A stretch of DNA of 64,000 bases, taken from the NCBI RefSeq assembly GCF_001984125.1, contig NZ_MTQL01000007.1:186001-250000 (forward strand), written 5' to 3'. The translations under genes were made by a program, and so were the position numbers. Below the pieces are notes generated by a model. That model did not search any database. It was not told where the DNA came from and saw only the letters and a program-made list of their open reading frames with translations. Of the stretch, positions 7,591 through 16,673 are shown one piece after another (the stretch's first letter is position 1; every line of letters starts with the position of its first letter). Source of the DNA: Leifsonia sp. ALI-44-B (GTDB lineage: Bacteria > Actinomycetota > Actinomycetes > Actinomycetales > Microbacteriaceae).

Positions 7591-8553
7591 CTAGCGCTGG
7601 ACCGGGTCCGCGCCGGGCAGCGCCAGTGCCGCCACGTCGGCGCGAGTGGGTGCCGCCTCCCAGTCGCCATCCACCGTGCACGCCAGCGCGCCGCACTCAA
7701 CGGCCGTATCGAGGCGGCGCTCGAGCGAGGCGCCAGCGGCGGTCTCGGCCAGCCAGCCGGCGACGAAGGCATCCCCCGCGCCCACCGTGTCGACGACGTC
7801 GACGCGCACGGCATCGCGCGCGCTGACCGCGTGGCCCTCTGAGGCGATGGCGCCGTTCTCGCCCAGCTTGATGACGGCGCAGGCGACCCCGAGTGCGCGG
7901 ATCACCTCGAGTTGCTCGCGCGGATCGCTGCGGCCCGTGAAGAGTGCGGCCTCGTCGTCGCCCGCGAAGAGGATGTCGGAGCGTGCCGCCAGCTCGCGGT
8001 AGGCGGCTCCGGCATCGCGACCGTTACCGTTCCGCCACAGCGCGCTGCGGTGATTGACGTCGAACGACACCGTCACGCCCGCCGCCTTCGCGCGGTCGAT
8101 GGCCGCGTGCACGGCCGCGAGCGGACCCTCGCCAAGACCGGCCGAGATGCCCGTGACGTGCAAGATGGCCGCGCGTTCGACGACACCATCCGGGATGTCG
8201 GCCGCCGTGAGCCTGCTGCCCGCCTGAACGCTGCGGTAATAGGTCACGCGCGAGGAGCCCGGCCGGGGCCGTTCCTTGATCATGAGGGCGGTGGCGGCAT
8301 CCGGGTCGACGGAGGCGTGCACCTCGACGCCCTCGGCGCGGATGCCCCGCGTGATGAGTTCGCCGAGACCATCGCCGCCGACGCGTCCCACCCACGCGGA
8401 ACGGCCGCCGAGACGGGCCACGCCGATGGCGACGTTGCTCTCGGCACCGCCGAAACCGAGGCGCAGGTGCGGCACATGGGCGAGGCGGCCGGGGCGGTCG
8501 GGAACGAGCAGGCCCAGGCTTTCGCCGATCGCGACGACGTCGAGCGAGGTCAT
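7591..8553 (-). CDS. kdgK: 2-keto-3-deoxygluconate kinase (PfkB family)
   Basis: A 320-residue ribokinase-fold sugar kinase. The N-terminal GG-rich strand (LGFGGAESNVAIGVARLGG) and the C-terminal PfkB signature (DTVGAGDAFVAGWLAE) with catalytic Asp are present. In this operon, directly after KDPG aldolase, it should convert 2-keto-3-deoxy-D-gluconate plus ATP to KDPG. The ATG overlaps the aldolase stop (ATGA), so translation is coupled. PfkB kinases are hard to separate by sequence, and the assignment rests on the complete pathway around it. Confidence 0.87.
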   Translation of the reverse strand: MTSLDVVAIGESLGLLVPDRPGRLAHVPHLRLGFGGAESNVAIGVARLGGRSAWVGRVGGDGLGELITRGIRAEGVEVHASVDPDAATALMIKERPRPGSSRVTYYRSVQAGSRLTAADIPDGVVERAAILHVTGISAGLGEGPLAAVHAAIDRAKAAGVTVSFDVNHRSALWRNGNGRDAGAAYRELAARSDILFAGDDEAALFTGRSDPREQLEVIRALGVACAVIKLGENGAIASEGHAVSARDAVRVDVVDTVGAGDAFVAGWLAETAAGASLERRLDTAVECGALACTVDGDWEAAPTRADVAALALPGADPVQR

Positions 8554-9239
8554 CCGGCGTCGCCACCGTTCGCGACCGCGCCGGCCGATCGGGCTGCCTC
8601 GGCAACCGCGGCCGCCCCGCGCCCGGCGACGCCCGTGATCCAGCTGCCCGAGGCCGCGAAGACCGCGGGGTGGGCGAGATGCTCGGCGAGGTTGGCCAGC
8701 TTGATGCCGCCCGAGGGCATGAATTTCACCGAGCGGTAGACGTCGGCGTAGGCGCTCAACACCGTGAGCCCGCCGAACACGCCGGCGGGGAACAGCTTGA
8801 GCCGCGTGAGGCCGAGGCCGATGGCCGTTTGCACCTCGGAGGGCGTGAGCACGCCCGGCACGATGGGCAGGCCCTCCTGCTGCACGAAGCGCACCACGTC
8901 GGGGTCGAGCCCTGGCGTCACGATGAATTGCGCGCCGGCTTCGATCGCCTCGCGGGCCTGATCGACCGAGAGCACGGTCCCGGCACCCACGAGCAGGTCG
9001 CCGCGCGCCGCGAGTCGACGCACCGCGCCGAGGCCGTGTTCGCCGCGCAGGGCGACCTCGACCACGGGCAGCCCGCCCGCCACGAGACCGTCGCCGATCG
9101 CATCCACGTGAGCCTCGTCCGCGATGGAGGCCAGCGGCACGACCCGGAAGTCGAAGAGGGAGGGCGCGGCATCCGCCTCGCGCGTCTCGAACACGGACGC
9201 AGGCACAGGCACCGCCGCGGCGCTCGTCTCACCAGTCAT
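8550..9239 (-). CDS. eda: 2-keto-3-deoxy-6-phosphogluconate aldolase
   Basis: About 229 residues, class I aldolase TIM barrel. The catalytic Glu is in [11 protein letters not shown], the phosphate/turn motif is VGAGTVLS, and the Schiff-base lysine lies in LKLFPA, followed by KFMPSGGI. It cleaves KDPG to pyruvate and glyceraldehyde 3-phosphate. I use the ATG at 9239, which overlaps the end of the dehydratase gene and has GGGA upstream; an in-frame ATG at 9251 adds four residues. The first 25 or so residues are Ala/Pro-rich and longer than usual. The 3' end overlaps the kinase start by 4 bp. Confidence 0.9.
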   Translation of the reverse strand: MTGETSAAAVPVPASVFETREADAAPSLFDFRVVPLASIADEAHVDAIGDGLVAGGLPVVEVALRGEHGLGAVRRLAARGDLLVGAGTVLSVDQAREAIEAGAQFIVTPGLDPDVVRFVQQEGLPIVPGVLTPSEVQTAIGLGLTRLKLFPAGVFGGLTVLSAYADVYRSVKFMPSGGIKLANLAEHLAHPAVFAASGSWITGVAGRGAAAVAEAARSAGAVANGGDAG

Positions 9240-10470
9240 GAACGGTCCCATCGATCAGCCGGTTCACCGGCAGGTAGGCCTTCGTGTATTCGTGCCCAGC
9301 GGCGGCCTCCTCGTCGAGCGAGACGCCGAGACCCGGCTCGTCGCCCGGGTGCAGGAACCCGTTGTCGAGCGTGTACGACGTCTGGAAGACATTCAGCGTC
9401 GCCTCGTTGTGCGGCATGTACTCCTGAATTCCGAAGTTGTGAATAGCCATGTCGAGGTGCAGCGCCGCCGCCATGCCGATGGGCGAAATGTCGGTCGGCC
9501 CGTGAATACCCGAGCGGATGCCATAGATCGCGGCGAAGTCGAGCAACTTCTTCATGGCCGTGATGCCGCCCGTGTGCGTCACGGCCGAGCGCACGTAGTC
9601 GATCAAGCGCTCGGTGATGAGCGTCTGGTAGTCGTACACCGTGTTGAACACCTCGCCGATCGCCAGCGGGGTCGTCGAGTGCTGGCGCACGAGGCGTAGC
9701 GCCGTCTGGTCCTCGCCCGGCGTGCAGTCCTCGAGCCAGAACAGCTTGTAGGGCTCGATGTCCTTCGCGAAGCGCGCGGCCTCGATGGGCGACATACGGT
9801 GGTGCCCGTCGTGCAGAATGCGCAGGTCGGTGCCGAAGTCCTGACGGATGCGGTCGAAAACGCCCGGCATGTGCGCGAGGTAGGCGTTGGTGTCCCACGT
9901 CTCCTCGGTCGGGGCCGTGGCGGCTCGACCATCCGCGGCGCGTTTGGCGGGTTCGTAGTCGTAGCGCACACCCGGGCCGGCGGCCGAGACGCCGTAGATC
10001 TGGCCGAGGCCGGGCACCCCCGTCTGCACGCGCACGGCCGTGAAACCGAGCTCCTGATAGCCCGTGATGGCGTTCGCGAGTGCCTGATAGTCGGTTCCGG
10101 ACGCGTGGGCATAGACCCGCACGCCCGAGCGACTCGCGCCGCCGAGCAGCTGATAGAGCGGCATCCCCGCCTTCTTGGCCTTGATGTCCCACAGCGCCAT
10201 GTCGACCGCGGCGATGGCCGCCATGGTCACGGGGCCGCGGCGCCAATACGGTCCGCGGTAGAGGTACTGCCAGGTGTCCTCGATGCGGTCCTCGTCGCGC
10301 CCGATGAGCGTCGAGGCAATGTGGTCGGAGAGATAGGACGCGACGGCCAGTTCGCGGCCGTTGAGAGTGGCGTCACCCCATCCGACCACCCCGTCTGACG
10401 TGGTGATCTTCAGGGTGACGAAGTTTCGGCCGGGGCTCGTGACCGAGACGTCGACGCTTTCGATACTCAC
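9229..10470 (-). CDS. manD: D-mannonate dehydratase, enolase superfamily (ManD/RspA family)
   Basis: A 413-residue enolase-superfamily acid-sugar dehydratase. The Mg ligands and general acid/base residue of the ManD family are visible: HDGHH (Asp and His), FWLEDCTP (Glu) and IGEVFNT (Glu). The family dehydrates D-mannonate, some members at low efficiency also D-gluconate, to 2-keto-3-deoxy-D-gluconate. The start is GTG at 10470 with AAAGGA upstream. It lies between the permease and KDPG aldolase genes in a pathway-ordered operon. Low-efficiency members occur in L-gulonate/L-idonate operons, which fits the neighbouring idonate-type dehydrogenase. Confidence 0.93.
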   Translation of the reverse strand: MSIESVDVSVTSPGRNFVTLKITTSDGVVGWGDATLNGRELAVASYLSDHIASTLIGRDEDRIEDTWQYLYRGPYWRRGPVTMAAIAAVDMALWDIKAKKAGMPLYQLLGGASRSGVRVYAHASGTDYQALANAITGYQELGFTAVRVQTGVPGLGQIYGVSAAGPGVRYDYEPAKRAADGRAATAPTEETWDTNAYLAHMPGVFDRIRQDFGTDLRILHDGHHRMSPIEAARFAKDIEPYKLFWLEDCTPGEDQTALRLVRQHSTTPLAIGEVFNTVYDYQTLITERLIDYVRSAVTHTGGITAMKKLLDFAAIYGIRSGIHGPTDISPIGMAAALHLDMAIHNFGIQEYMPHNEATLNVFQTSYTLDNGFLHPGDEPGLGVSLDEEAAAGHEYTKAYLPVNRLIDGTVHDW

Positions 10471-10522
10471 GGGTGGTTCCTTTCACAGATGACGAGGGGA
10501 TGCTGCGCGCGGCGTCCGGCGA

Positions 10523-11914
10523 TCAGACGGCGTCGCGGGGGTCGGTCAGGTCACGCCCGGCGACCTCGGGCATGATGATCGAGGCCACGAGGGCGCACAG
10601 CGTGAAGAAGCCGAGCATGATGACGATCGGGATGAACGAACCGGTCGCGGCCGAGACCCAGGCGGCGGCCAACACGGGGCCGGCGCCGGTCGCGACGATG
10701 GCGGCGATCTCGCGCGCCATGGCCGTGTAGGTGTAGCGGTTGCGCGAACCGAACAGCTCGGGCAGGGTCAGGTTCTCGAGCGACGCGAAGCTCATGACGG
10801 CCAGGTTGTGCAGCACGACGTAGCCGACGAACACCTGCACGGTGTCCTTGCTGTTGATCATGAGCATGGTCGGCACGATGACGATGAGCGCGATGATGGC
10901 CCACACCATGTACATGCGTTTGCGGCCGAAACGGTCGCCCAGCCATCCGGACAGCGGCACCGTGATGAAGGCCACGAGCGACGACACGATGACGGCGTTG
11001 ACACCGATGGAGCGGTCGAGCAGCAGCACGACCGTGATGTAGCTGATGAGGTAGGTCTGAATGAGGCCCGAGTTGCCGGCCTGGCCGAAGCGCAGCATGA
11101 GCGCGATGATGAACGCCTTGATGGGCTTGCGATTCAGCGCCTCGATGGTGCGCGTGTCGCCGGCCAGCTGGGCCTGCTCGAGGGTCTCCTGCTTGGTGAG
11201 CGCCTTGCCCTCGACGACGTCGTCGCGCTCCTCGAAGACGGGGCTCTCCTTGAGGTTGAAGCGCACCCACACGGCGAAGAGCATGATGACGGCGCTGCCG
11301 ATGAAGGGGATGCGCCACGCCCAGTCAATGACCTCTTGCTCACTGAACGCGACCAGCAGGATGGCCCACAGACCGGATGCCAGCAGGGTTCCGCAGTTGG
11401 TTCCGAGGGCCACGAGCGACGCGATGATGCCGCGGCGCTTGGCGGGTGCGTACTCGGCGAGCATGACGCCGGCACCCGAGATCTCGGCGCCGGCCCCGAA
11501 GCCCTGCAGCAGGCGCAGGATGACGAGCAGAATGGGCGCGAGGATGCCGACCTGCGAGTAGGTGGGCAGCACGCCGATGAGCGTGGTCGAGAGGCCCATC
11601 AACAGGATCGTGTAGAAGAGCACCTTCGTGCGGCCGGTCTTGTCGCCGAGGCGCGCGAAGAAGAAGGCGCCGACCGGGCGGGCCACGTAGCCGACGCCGT
11701 AGGTGGCCATGGCGGCGACGACGGCCATGGCGGGGTCGTCGTTCGAGAAGAAGAGGTCGGCGAACACGAGCGCGGCGGCCAGCGAATAGAGCTGGTAGTC
11801 CATGAACTCGAGCGCCGTGCCGAGCCAGCCCGAGATGGCGGCGCGCACGAGGTCGCGCGTCGACCGTTTCGCGGTCGGGTCAACGGCTGTGGGCGCCGTC
11901 TGCGAGTGTGACAT
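10523..11914 (-). CDS. MFS metabolite:proton symporter, probably for an acid sugar
   Basis: A 463-residue twelve-helix transporter of the metabolite:H+ symporter group. The conserved loop motifs FFARLGDKTGRTK and GWLGDRFGRKRM lie after helices 2 and 8. The ATG at 11914 has AAGGAG eight bases upstream, so the further 51 codons of open frame are not used. It lies between dehydrogenase and dehydratase genes of the uronate/aldonate operon, so I infer it imports the hexuronate or aldonate that feeds this pathway. The C-terminus lacks the long coiled coil of osmosensing ProP. Confidence 0.85.
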   Translation of the reverse strand: MSHSQTAPTAVDPTAKRSTRDLVRAAISGWLGTALEFMDYQLYSLAAALVFADLFFSNDDPAMAVVAAMATYGVGYVARPVGAFFFARLGDKTGRTKVLFYTILLMGLSTTLIGVLPTYSQVGILAPILLVILRLLQGFGAGAEISGAGVMLAEYAPAKRRGIIASLVALGTNCGTLLASGLWAILLVAFSEQEVIDWAWRIPFIGSAVIMLFAVWVRFNLKESPVFEERDDVVEGKALTKQETLEQAQLAGDTRTIEALNRKPIKAFIIALMLRFGQAGNSGLIQTYLISYITVVLLLDRSIGVNAVIVSSLVAFITVPLSGWLGDRFGRKRMYMVWAIIALIVIVPTMLMINSKDTVQVFVGYVVLHNLAVMSFASLENLTLPELFGSRNRYTYTAMAREIAAIVATGAGPVLAAAWVSAATGSFIPIVIMLGFFTLCALVASIIMPEVAGRDLTDPRDAV

Positions 11915-12014
11915 GTGGTACTCCTTCGGACCGGGGATGGGGGGTCTTGCGGTGTTGCGGGGGGGTCGTGCCGTGTTGGGGGCGTGCGATGTAGCGGGTA
12001 AGCGGGTGGGTGCG

Positions 12015-13019
12015 TCAGAGCGCGAGCAGAACCTTCGACGAGACGGATGAATCGCGTGCGACGGCAAACGCTTCGGCGGCGTCGGTCGCGGCGATCACGT
12101 GCGTGACGACGGCCGCGAGCACATCGGATTCGGCGAGCATGCGGATGGCCTCGTCGATCTCGTCGGCGAACCGGAACGCCCCGTGGATGGTCAGCTCCTT
12201 GGCCAGCAGGGGCGCGAGGTTGACCGCGATATCGGCGTTCGGCAGCATGCCGACCTGCACGAGCGTGCCGGCACGGCGGGCGGCGCGCACGGCCTGCGTG
12301 AGAGCGACCGCGACGCCCGAGCATTCGAAGACGACGTCGTAGGATTCGTCGGCGATGGCGTCACGCGGCACGAGGTGGGTTTCGGCGGCGCCGAGGGCCT
12401 CGGCGCGTTCGAGCGCTTCGGGCCGCACATCGCTGGCGCCGATGGTGGCTGCTCCCGCGCGGGCCGCGGCGGCCAGCACGAGCAGGCCGATGGGTCCGGC
12501 GCCGATGACGAGAACGCGCTTGCCCGTGAGGTCGCCGGCCAGGCTGACGGCGTGCAAGGCGACGGCGAGGGGCTCGGCCAGGGCGGCGCGCTCGAGAGGC
12601 AGGCCCTCGGGCAGCACACGCACCATCCCCTCTTCGACGATCAGGTATTCGGCGGCCCCACCCTGGCGGTGCGGCGCGGCGGCCGCGCTGCCCAGGTAGT
12701 CGCCACCGGGGCGCAGATGCGGGCGCTGTTCGAGCCCGGCCACATCGCCGCCGAAGCGCGCGGGGTGCACCGTGACGGGCGTGCCGGGCGCGAGGCGGCC
12801 CGACGGGTCGAGGTCGACGACGGCCGACAGCTCGTGCCCGGGCGTGAGCGGTTCGCGAATCGTGTATTCGCCGTTCGCGCCGTGGAAGTAGTAGTGCAGG
12901 TCGGAGCCGCAGATGCCCACGAACTTCACGCGCAGGCGCACCTCGCCCGCGGCGGGTTCGGGCTGGGCAACGTCTTCCCAACGGATGTCTTCTGCGCCGT
13001 GAATGGCCAACTTCATCAT
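12015..13019 (-). CDS. Zinc-type alcohol dehydrogenase, L-idonate/L-gulonate 5-dehydrogenase-like
   Basis: A 334-residue medium-chain dehydrogenase. Catalytic zinc ligands are present (GICGSDLHYY, TPGHELSAVV, ALAEPLAV), and the Rossmann motif is VIGAGPIGLLV. The best match by pattern is L-idonate 5-dehydrogenase, which oxidises C5 of L-idonate; homologues in mannonate dehydratase operons oxidise L-gulonate to D-fructuronate. The structural-zinc lobe (about residues 90-115, PARFGGDVAGLEQRPHLRPG) has none of its four cysteines. The ATG overlaps the stop of the reductase gene. A G-rich 100-bp gap follows before the permease gene. Confidence 0.85.
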   Translation of the reverse strand: MMKLAIHGAEDIRWEDVAQPEPAAGEVRLRVKFVGICGSDLHYYFHGANGEYTIREPLTPGHELSAVVDLDPSGRLAPGTPVTVHPARFGGDVAGLEQRPHLRPGGDYLGSAAAAPHRQGGAAEYLIVEEGMVRVLPEGLPLERAALAEPLAVALHAVSLAGDLTGKRVLVIGAGPIGLLVLAAAARAGAATIGASDVRPEALERAEALGAAETHLVPRDAIADESYDVVFECSGVAVALTQAVRAARRAGTLVQVGMLPNADIAVNLAPLLAKELTIHGAFRFADEIDEAIRMLAESDVLAAVVTHVIAATDAAEAFAVARDSSVSSKVLLAL

Positions 13020-14539
13020 CGATGGGCCCCTGTCAGAGTCGTGGTGGTGTCGGATGTGGTTTCAGAGGATGCGTCGGCTTCGGAGGCCGCCAGGCTGTCG
13101 CGCAGCGCCGCGTCGACGCCGTGTCGCGCGATGGTATCGACGAGTTCGCCGACGCGCGCGATGAACGCGGGGGCCTCGGCGAGTTCCTGGCCGAAGAGGT
13201 GCAGCTCAGCGAAGGCGCGTTGCGCGAGCTCCGTGCCGCTCGCGGCGGACGCGGCGACCTCGGCCAGGCGTTCGCGCGCGGGGTCGGTCATGGCGCGGGC
13301 GTGGTCGCCGGGCTCGAAGCCGGGCAGCGGGGCGATGCAGGACAGATACCCGGCCACGGCGAGCGCGATGAGGTGCGGCATCCGACCGTTCGAGAGGCTG
13401 AGGAGGACGGGCTCGGGGATGCGCTGACGCAGTTTGACCGAACCATCCGTGCCCACCTGCGCCGTGCGGTGGCCGAGCGCCGTGTTGCCCCAGCGCTCGA
13501 ACAGCTGCGCTTCGTAGGCGCGGATGTCGACACCGGTCGGCACCTGCACGGAGGGTTCGAACTCGCGCTCGAGCACACCGCGGGCGGCGCGGGCGATCTC
13601 GGGCAGCGCGATGGCCTCGGGAATCGTGGCGGCGCCGCGCAGGGCGCCCAGATAGGCGATGAGCGAGTGCGTGCCGTTCAGCAGGCGCACCTTCATCTGC
13701 TCGTAGCGGCCGACCTCGTCGGTGAAGACCGCGCCGCCCTCTTCCCACGCGGGGCGGCCGGCGGCGAAGGCGTCTTCGATGGCCCACATGGTGAACGGTT
13801 CGGCGGGAACGGGTGAGGCGTCCGGGCCCCCGAGCTGGGCGGCGACGGCGGCGCGCAGCTCGTCGGTCGTGGCGGGAACGATGCGGTCGACCATGCTCGA
13901 GGGGAAAGCGACCGAGGCGTCGAGAAAGGCGAGCGCTTCGTCACCCTCGGCACCGGGCAGCTGGCCGAGGAACTCTCGCACGAGGCGTTCGGTGTGCGCA
14001 CCGTTCTCGCTGAGGTTGTCGCAGCTGAGGATCGTCACGGGCTGGGCGCTTCCGGCGGCGCGCTGCTGCAGGCCGCGGGCGAGCTGGCCGATCGCGGTGC
14101 TCGGATATCCGCCCCGAAGGTCGGCGGCGACGCGCGGGTCGGCCAGGTCGAGGTGCCCCGTCGAGGGCGAATAGCTGTAGCCGTTCTCGGTCACGGTCAA
14201 CGTGACGACGCGGATGGCGGGGTCGGCCAGGTGCGTGACGACGCGGCCGGGTTCGTCGGCCGCCACGAAGACGTCGGTGTGCGATCCGGGAACGCTGAGC
14301 GAGGTGCCGGAGGGCGAGATCTCGGCGACCGTGTACTGCAGACCCTGGGCGCGCATGGCATCGACGACGCTGTGCGAGCGGGAGGCGACACCGACAATGC
14401 CCCAGTTATCCCCGCCGGCTCGGATGGCGGCCGCCGTGTAGACCGCCTGGTGCGCCCGGTGGAAGTTGCCCAGCCCGAGGTGCAGGATGCCGGCGGAGTG
14501 CGGCGTCGCCGGTGAGAAAAGATCTGCATTGATCAGCAT
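13016..14539 (-). CDS. uxuB: D-fructuronate (mannonate) reductase, mannitol dehydrogenase family
   Basis: A 507-residue long-chain polyol dehydrogenase. The N-terminal Rossmann signature is HLGLGNFHRAHQAVY, and the catalytic motif MKVRLLNGTHSLIAYLG (Lys, Asn, His) lies around residue 290. In this operon it should reduce D-fructuronate to D-mannonate with NADH, the substrate of the dehydratase. I choose ATG 14539, which the upstream -10 box places at the transcript's first base. The C-terminal 20 residues are a Thr/Ser-rich tail. Confidence 0.9.
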   Translation of the reverse strand: MLINADLFSPATPHSAGILHLGLGNFHRAHQAVYTAAAIRAGGDNWGIVGVASRSHSVVDAMRAQGLQYTVAEISPSGTSLSVPGSHTDVFVAADEPGRVVTHLADPAIRVVTLTVTENGYSYSPSTGHLDLADPRVAADLRGGYPSTAIGQLARGLQQRAAGSAQPVTILSCDNLSENGAHTERLVREFLGQLPGAEGDEALAFLDASVAFPSSMVDRIVPATTDELRAAVAAQLGGPDASPVPAEPFTMWAIEDAFAAGRPAWEEGGAVFTDEVGRYEQMKVRLLNGTHSLIAYLGALRGAATIPEAIALPEIARAARGVLEREFEPSVQVPTGVDIRAYEAQLFERWGNTALGHRTAQVGTDGSVKLRQRIPEPVLLSLSNGRMPHLIALAVAGYLSCIAPLPGFEPGDHARAMTDPARERLAEVAASAASGTELAQRAFAELHLFGQELAEAPAFIARVGELVDTIARHGVDAALRDSLAASEADASSETTSDTTTTLTGAHR

Positions 14540-14585
14540 GAGAATGATTCTGAATGGTTTGTACAAGCTTGTCAACTATTCTCAT
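14538..14585 (-). promoter_or_regulatory. Promoter and nested operator of the uronate/aldonate operon
   Basis: On the minus strand, TTGACA (14575-14570), 17 bp, then CAGAAT (14552-14547) form a good promoter whose start point falls at or next to the ATG at 14539. The palindromes TTGTACAA (14559-14566) and ACAAGCTTGT (14563-14572) overlap the spacer and -35, flanked by ATGAGAAT and ATTCTCAT arms at 14538-14545 and 14578-14585. This is the likely site of the divergent LacI protein. Confidence 0.6.
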
Positions 14586-14635
14586 CCCCTCTCCATGCAC
14601 CATCATGAAAGAGAACACTCCATCGAAGGACGACC

Positions 14636-15610
14636 GTGACCGCCACCCTGACCGACGTCGCTCGCCACGCGGGCGTCTCCCTCGCGACCGCTTCGCGCGC
14701 GTTCGGCGAACCGGATCGCCTGGCCGCCGGCACCCTGCAGCGCGTCCTGAGCGCCGCCGCCGAGCTCGGCTACACGGCCAACAACTCCGCCGCCGGCACG
14801 GCCGAACGCACCTTCGGCGTGCTCGTGCCCGACGTCGCGAGCCCCGTCTATGCCACGCAGCTCAAGGGCATCCACGCGCAGTCCTGGCACGGCCGCCACC
14901 GCCCCGTGCTCTTCGACACCAACGAAGACCTGCGGCGCGAACGCGAACAGATCGCGCTGGCCGGCAAACTCGACGGCATGCTGCTGTGCTCACCGCGGTT
15001 GCCGGATGACGAGATCCGCGAGCTAGTGGGCGACACCCCCGTCGTGGTCATCAACCGCATCATCGACGGCATCCCGTGCGTCGTCATGGACACCGAGAAC
15101 GGTCCGCGCCAGGCCGTCGAGCACCTCGCGGCGCTCGGCCACCGTCACATCGCCTATGCCGCCGGGCCACGCCTGTCGTGGGCCGACATGCGGCGGCACG
15201 AGGCCATCGAGAGGGCGTGCGTCGCGCTCGACATCCGCTTCACGAGCCTCAACAACCAGGCCGCGTCGATCCAGGGCGGGTTGGCCGCAGCCGCACCCGT
15301 CGTGGCGAGCGGCGCGACGGCCGCCATCGCCTATAACGACCTCGTCGCGCTCGGAATCGACGCCGGCATCACGCACCTCGGCAAGAGCTGCCCCGCCGAC
15401 ATCAGCCTCATCGGCTTCGACGACATCGAGCTGGCCGCCGTGCGCCAGCCCGGGCTCACCACTCTCAAGCTGGCTATCGACCGCTCGGGTTCGCTGGCCG
15501 TCGAGATACTGCTGCAGCTCATGGCGGGCGAGACGCCGCATCCGCTCGTCGCGAGCCTCGACTCACAGCTCATCGTGCGCGGGTCGACGGCGGCCCCGCC
15601 CCGCGACTGA
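14636..15610 (+). CDS. LacI-family repressor of the uronate/aldonate operon
   Basis: A 324-residue LacI protein. The headpiece TLTDVARHAGVSLATASRAF is followed by the hinge helix (GYTANNSA) and a periplasmic-binding-protein-like effector domain of type PBP1 ending with FDDIELAAVRQPGLTTL. GTG 14636 is the start, with AAGGAC upstream. It diverges from the six-gene operon across a 96-bp gap holding nested palindromes, so it most likely represses that operon and responds to a pathway intermediate such as KDG or an aldonate. The effector is not visible from sequence. Confidence 0.92.
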   Translation: MTATLTDVARHAGVSLATASRAFGEPDRLAAGTLQRVLSAAAELGYTANNSAAGTAERTFGVLVPDVASPVYATQLKGIHAQSWHGRHRPVLFDTNEDLRREREQIALAGKLDGMLLCSPRLPDDEIRELVGDTPVVVINRIIDGIPCVVMDTENGPRQAVEHLAALGHRHIAYAAGPRLSWADMRRHEAIERACVALDIRFTSLNNQAASIQGGLAAAAPVVASGATAAIAYNDLVALGIDAGITHLGKSCPADISLIGFDDIELAAVRQPGLTTLKLAIDRSGSLAVEILLQLMAGETPHPLVASLDSQLIVRGSTAAPPRD

Positions 15611-15706
15611 CGCACCGAAACGGGGGTTAGGCTTCGGTCAGGCCTGTTGTCGCGCTCGAGCTGCGACCCGTCGGCCCCTTCTCCAGCGCCGCAGAGGAAC
15701 ACGACC

Positions 15707-16606
15707 ATGACACTCGCAGACACGACCGAGTTCGACGCCTTCGGGCCCTGGATCGACCAGGTCGCCTCCGAATCGGCCATCCCCCGGCTGTTCCGCGGCC
15801 ACCGTTTCGACCTGAACGCCGCGATCGTCGTTCTGAAGGTTCCTCGCAACATCGCGCGGCGCGATGCCAACCCAGCGATGGACCTCTACGACCTGCTGCT
15901 CATCGTCGAACCCCATTCCTTCACCGTGCTGCGGCGAGAGGATGCGTCGTTCACCACGCGCGTCATCCGCTACTCCGACGTCGCCGCATTCGAGGACAGC
16001 GTCGAACTGCTCGACGGCCTCTTCATCGTGCACACGATGGATGGCGACAGCGTGCGGGTTCCCTACAACGGCTCGTCGCGCGCGACCATCGCGTCCCTCA
16101 CCGACGAGCTGCGCCGCCTCGTTGCGCCCACGCTGGTGCCGCATCCCGAGATCGCGTCGCGTGCGCCCCTCGAACGCGGCGAACTCGGGCGCGACGGCAA
16201 CGGTCTCGTGGCGGCCTACCGCGAGATCGCGGCGAAAGAGCCGTGGCTGCGTGTCGTGGCCGCGCACGCCAACCGGCGCCTCGAGACATCCGGCGGCATC
16301 GTCGACCAGCTCGCGCTCTGGGTGCGGCGCGCCACCCTGCAGGGCGCCATCGTGAGCATCAGCGACACCGAACTCTCGATCGTGTCACGCCGCGACTGGG
16401 TCGTCCCCGGCAAACGCCCCGCCCTCTCGGAGTCGCGCCGCATCGTGCCGCTCGACCGCCTCGCGGCCGTGTCGGTCGCCCCGCACCCGGGCTTCGTCGG
16501 CGCCTCGACCGTCACCCTTGCGGTGGGCCAGGCATCCATTGTCTGCGTCGTGCCGACGGGCTCCCCCGCCGAGGCGGCTCTGGCCGCCCTCGCGCCGCGT
16601 CGCTGA
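15707..16606 (+). CDS. Protein of unknown function with possible PH-like fold
   Basis: A 299-residue soluble protein I cannot assign. The N-terminal half has a run of short alternating strands (LYDLLLIVEPHSFTVLR, VIRYSDVAAFEDSVELLDG, LFIVHTMDGDSVRVPY) resembling a pleckstrin-like or bacterial PH-type sheet. The C-terminal half repeats a similar pattern (GAIVSISDTELSIVSRRDW, RIVPLDRLAAVSVAPHPGF), suggesting two related domains. There is no signal peptide or membrane segment. The ATG at 15707 follows GAGGAA at a distance; a longer frame begins at 15647. Confidence 0.6.
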   Translation: MTLADTTEFDAFGPWIDQVASESAIPRLFRGHRFDLNAAIVVLKVPRNIARRDANPAMDLYDLLLIVEPHSFTVLRREDASFTTRVIRYSDVAAFEDSVELLDGLFIVHTMDGDSVRVPYNGSSRATIASLTDELRRLVAPTLVPHPEIASRAPLERGELGRDGNGLVAAYREIAAKEPWLRVVAAHANRRLETSGGIVDQLALWVRRATLQGAIVSISDTELSIVSRRDWVVPGKRPALSESRRIVPLDRLAAVSVAPHPGFVGASTVTLAVGQASIVCVVPTGSPAEAALAALAPRR

Positions 16607-16673
16607 GCGAACGGACAAGCGCCCTGACGGAGTCACGCGGTCACGCTTGAACGTCGGCGCTCGGGCAACCCCG

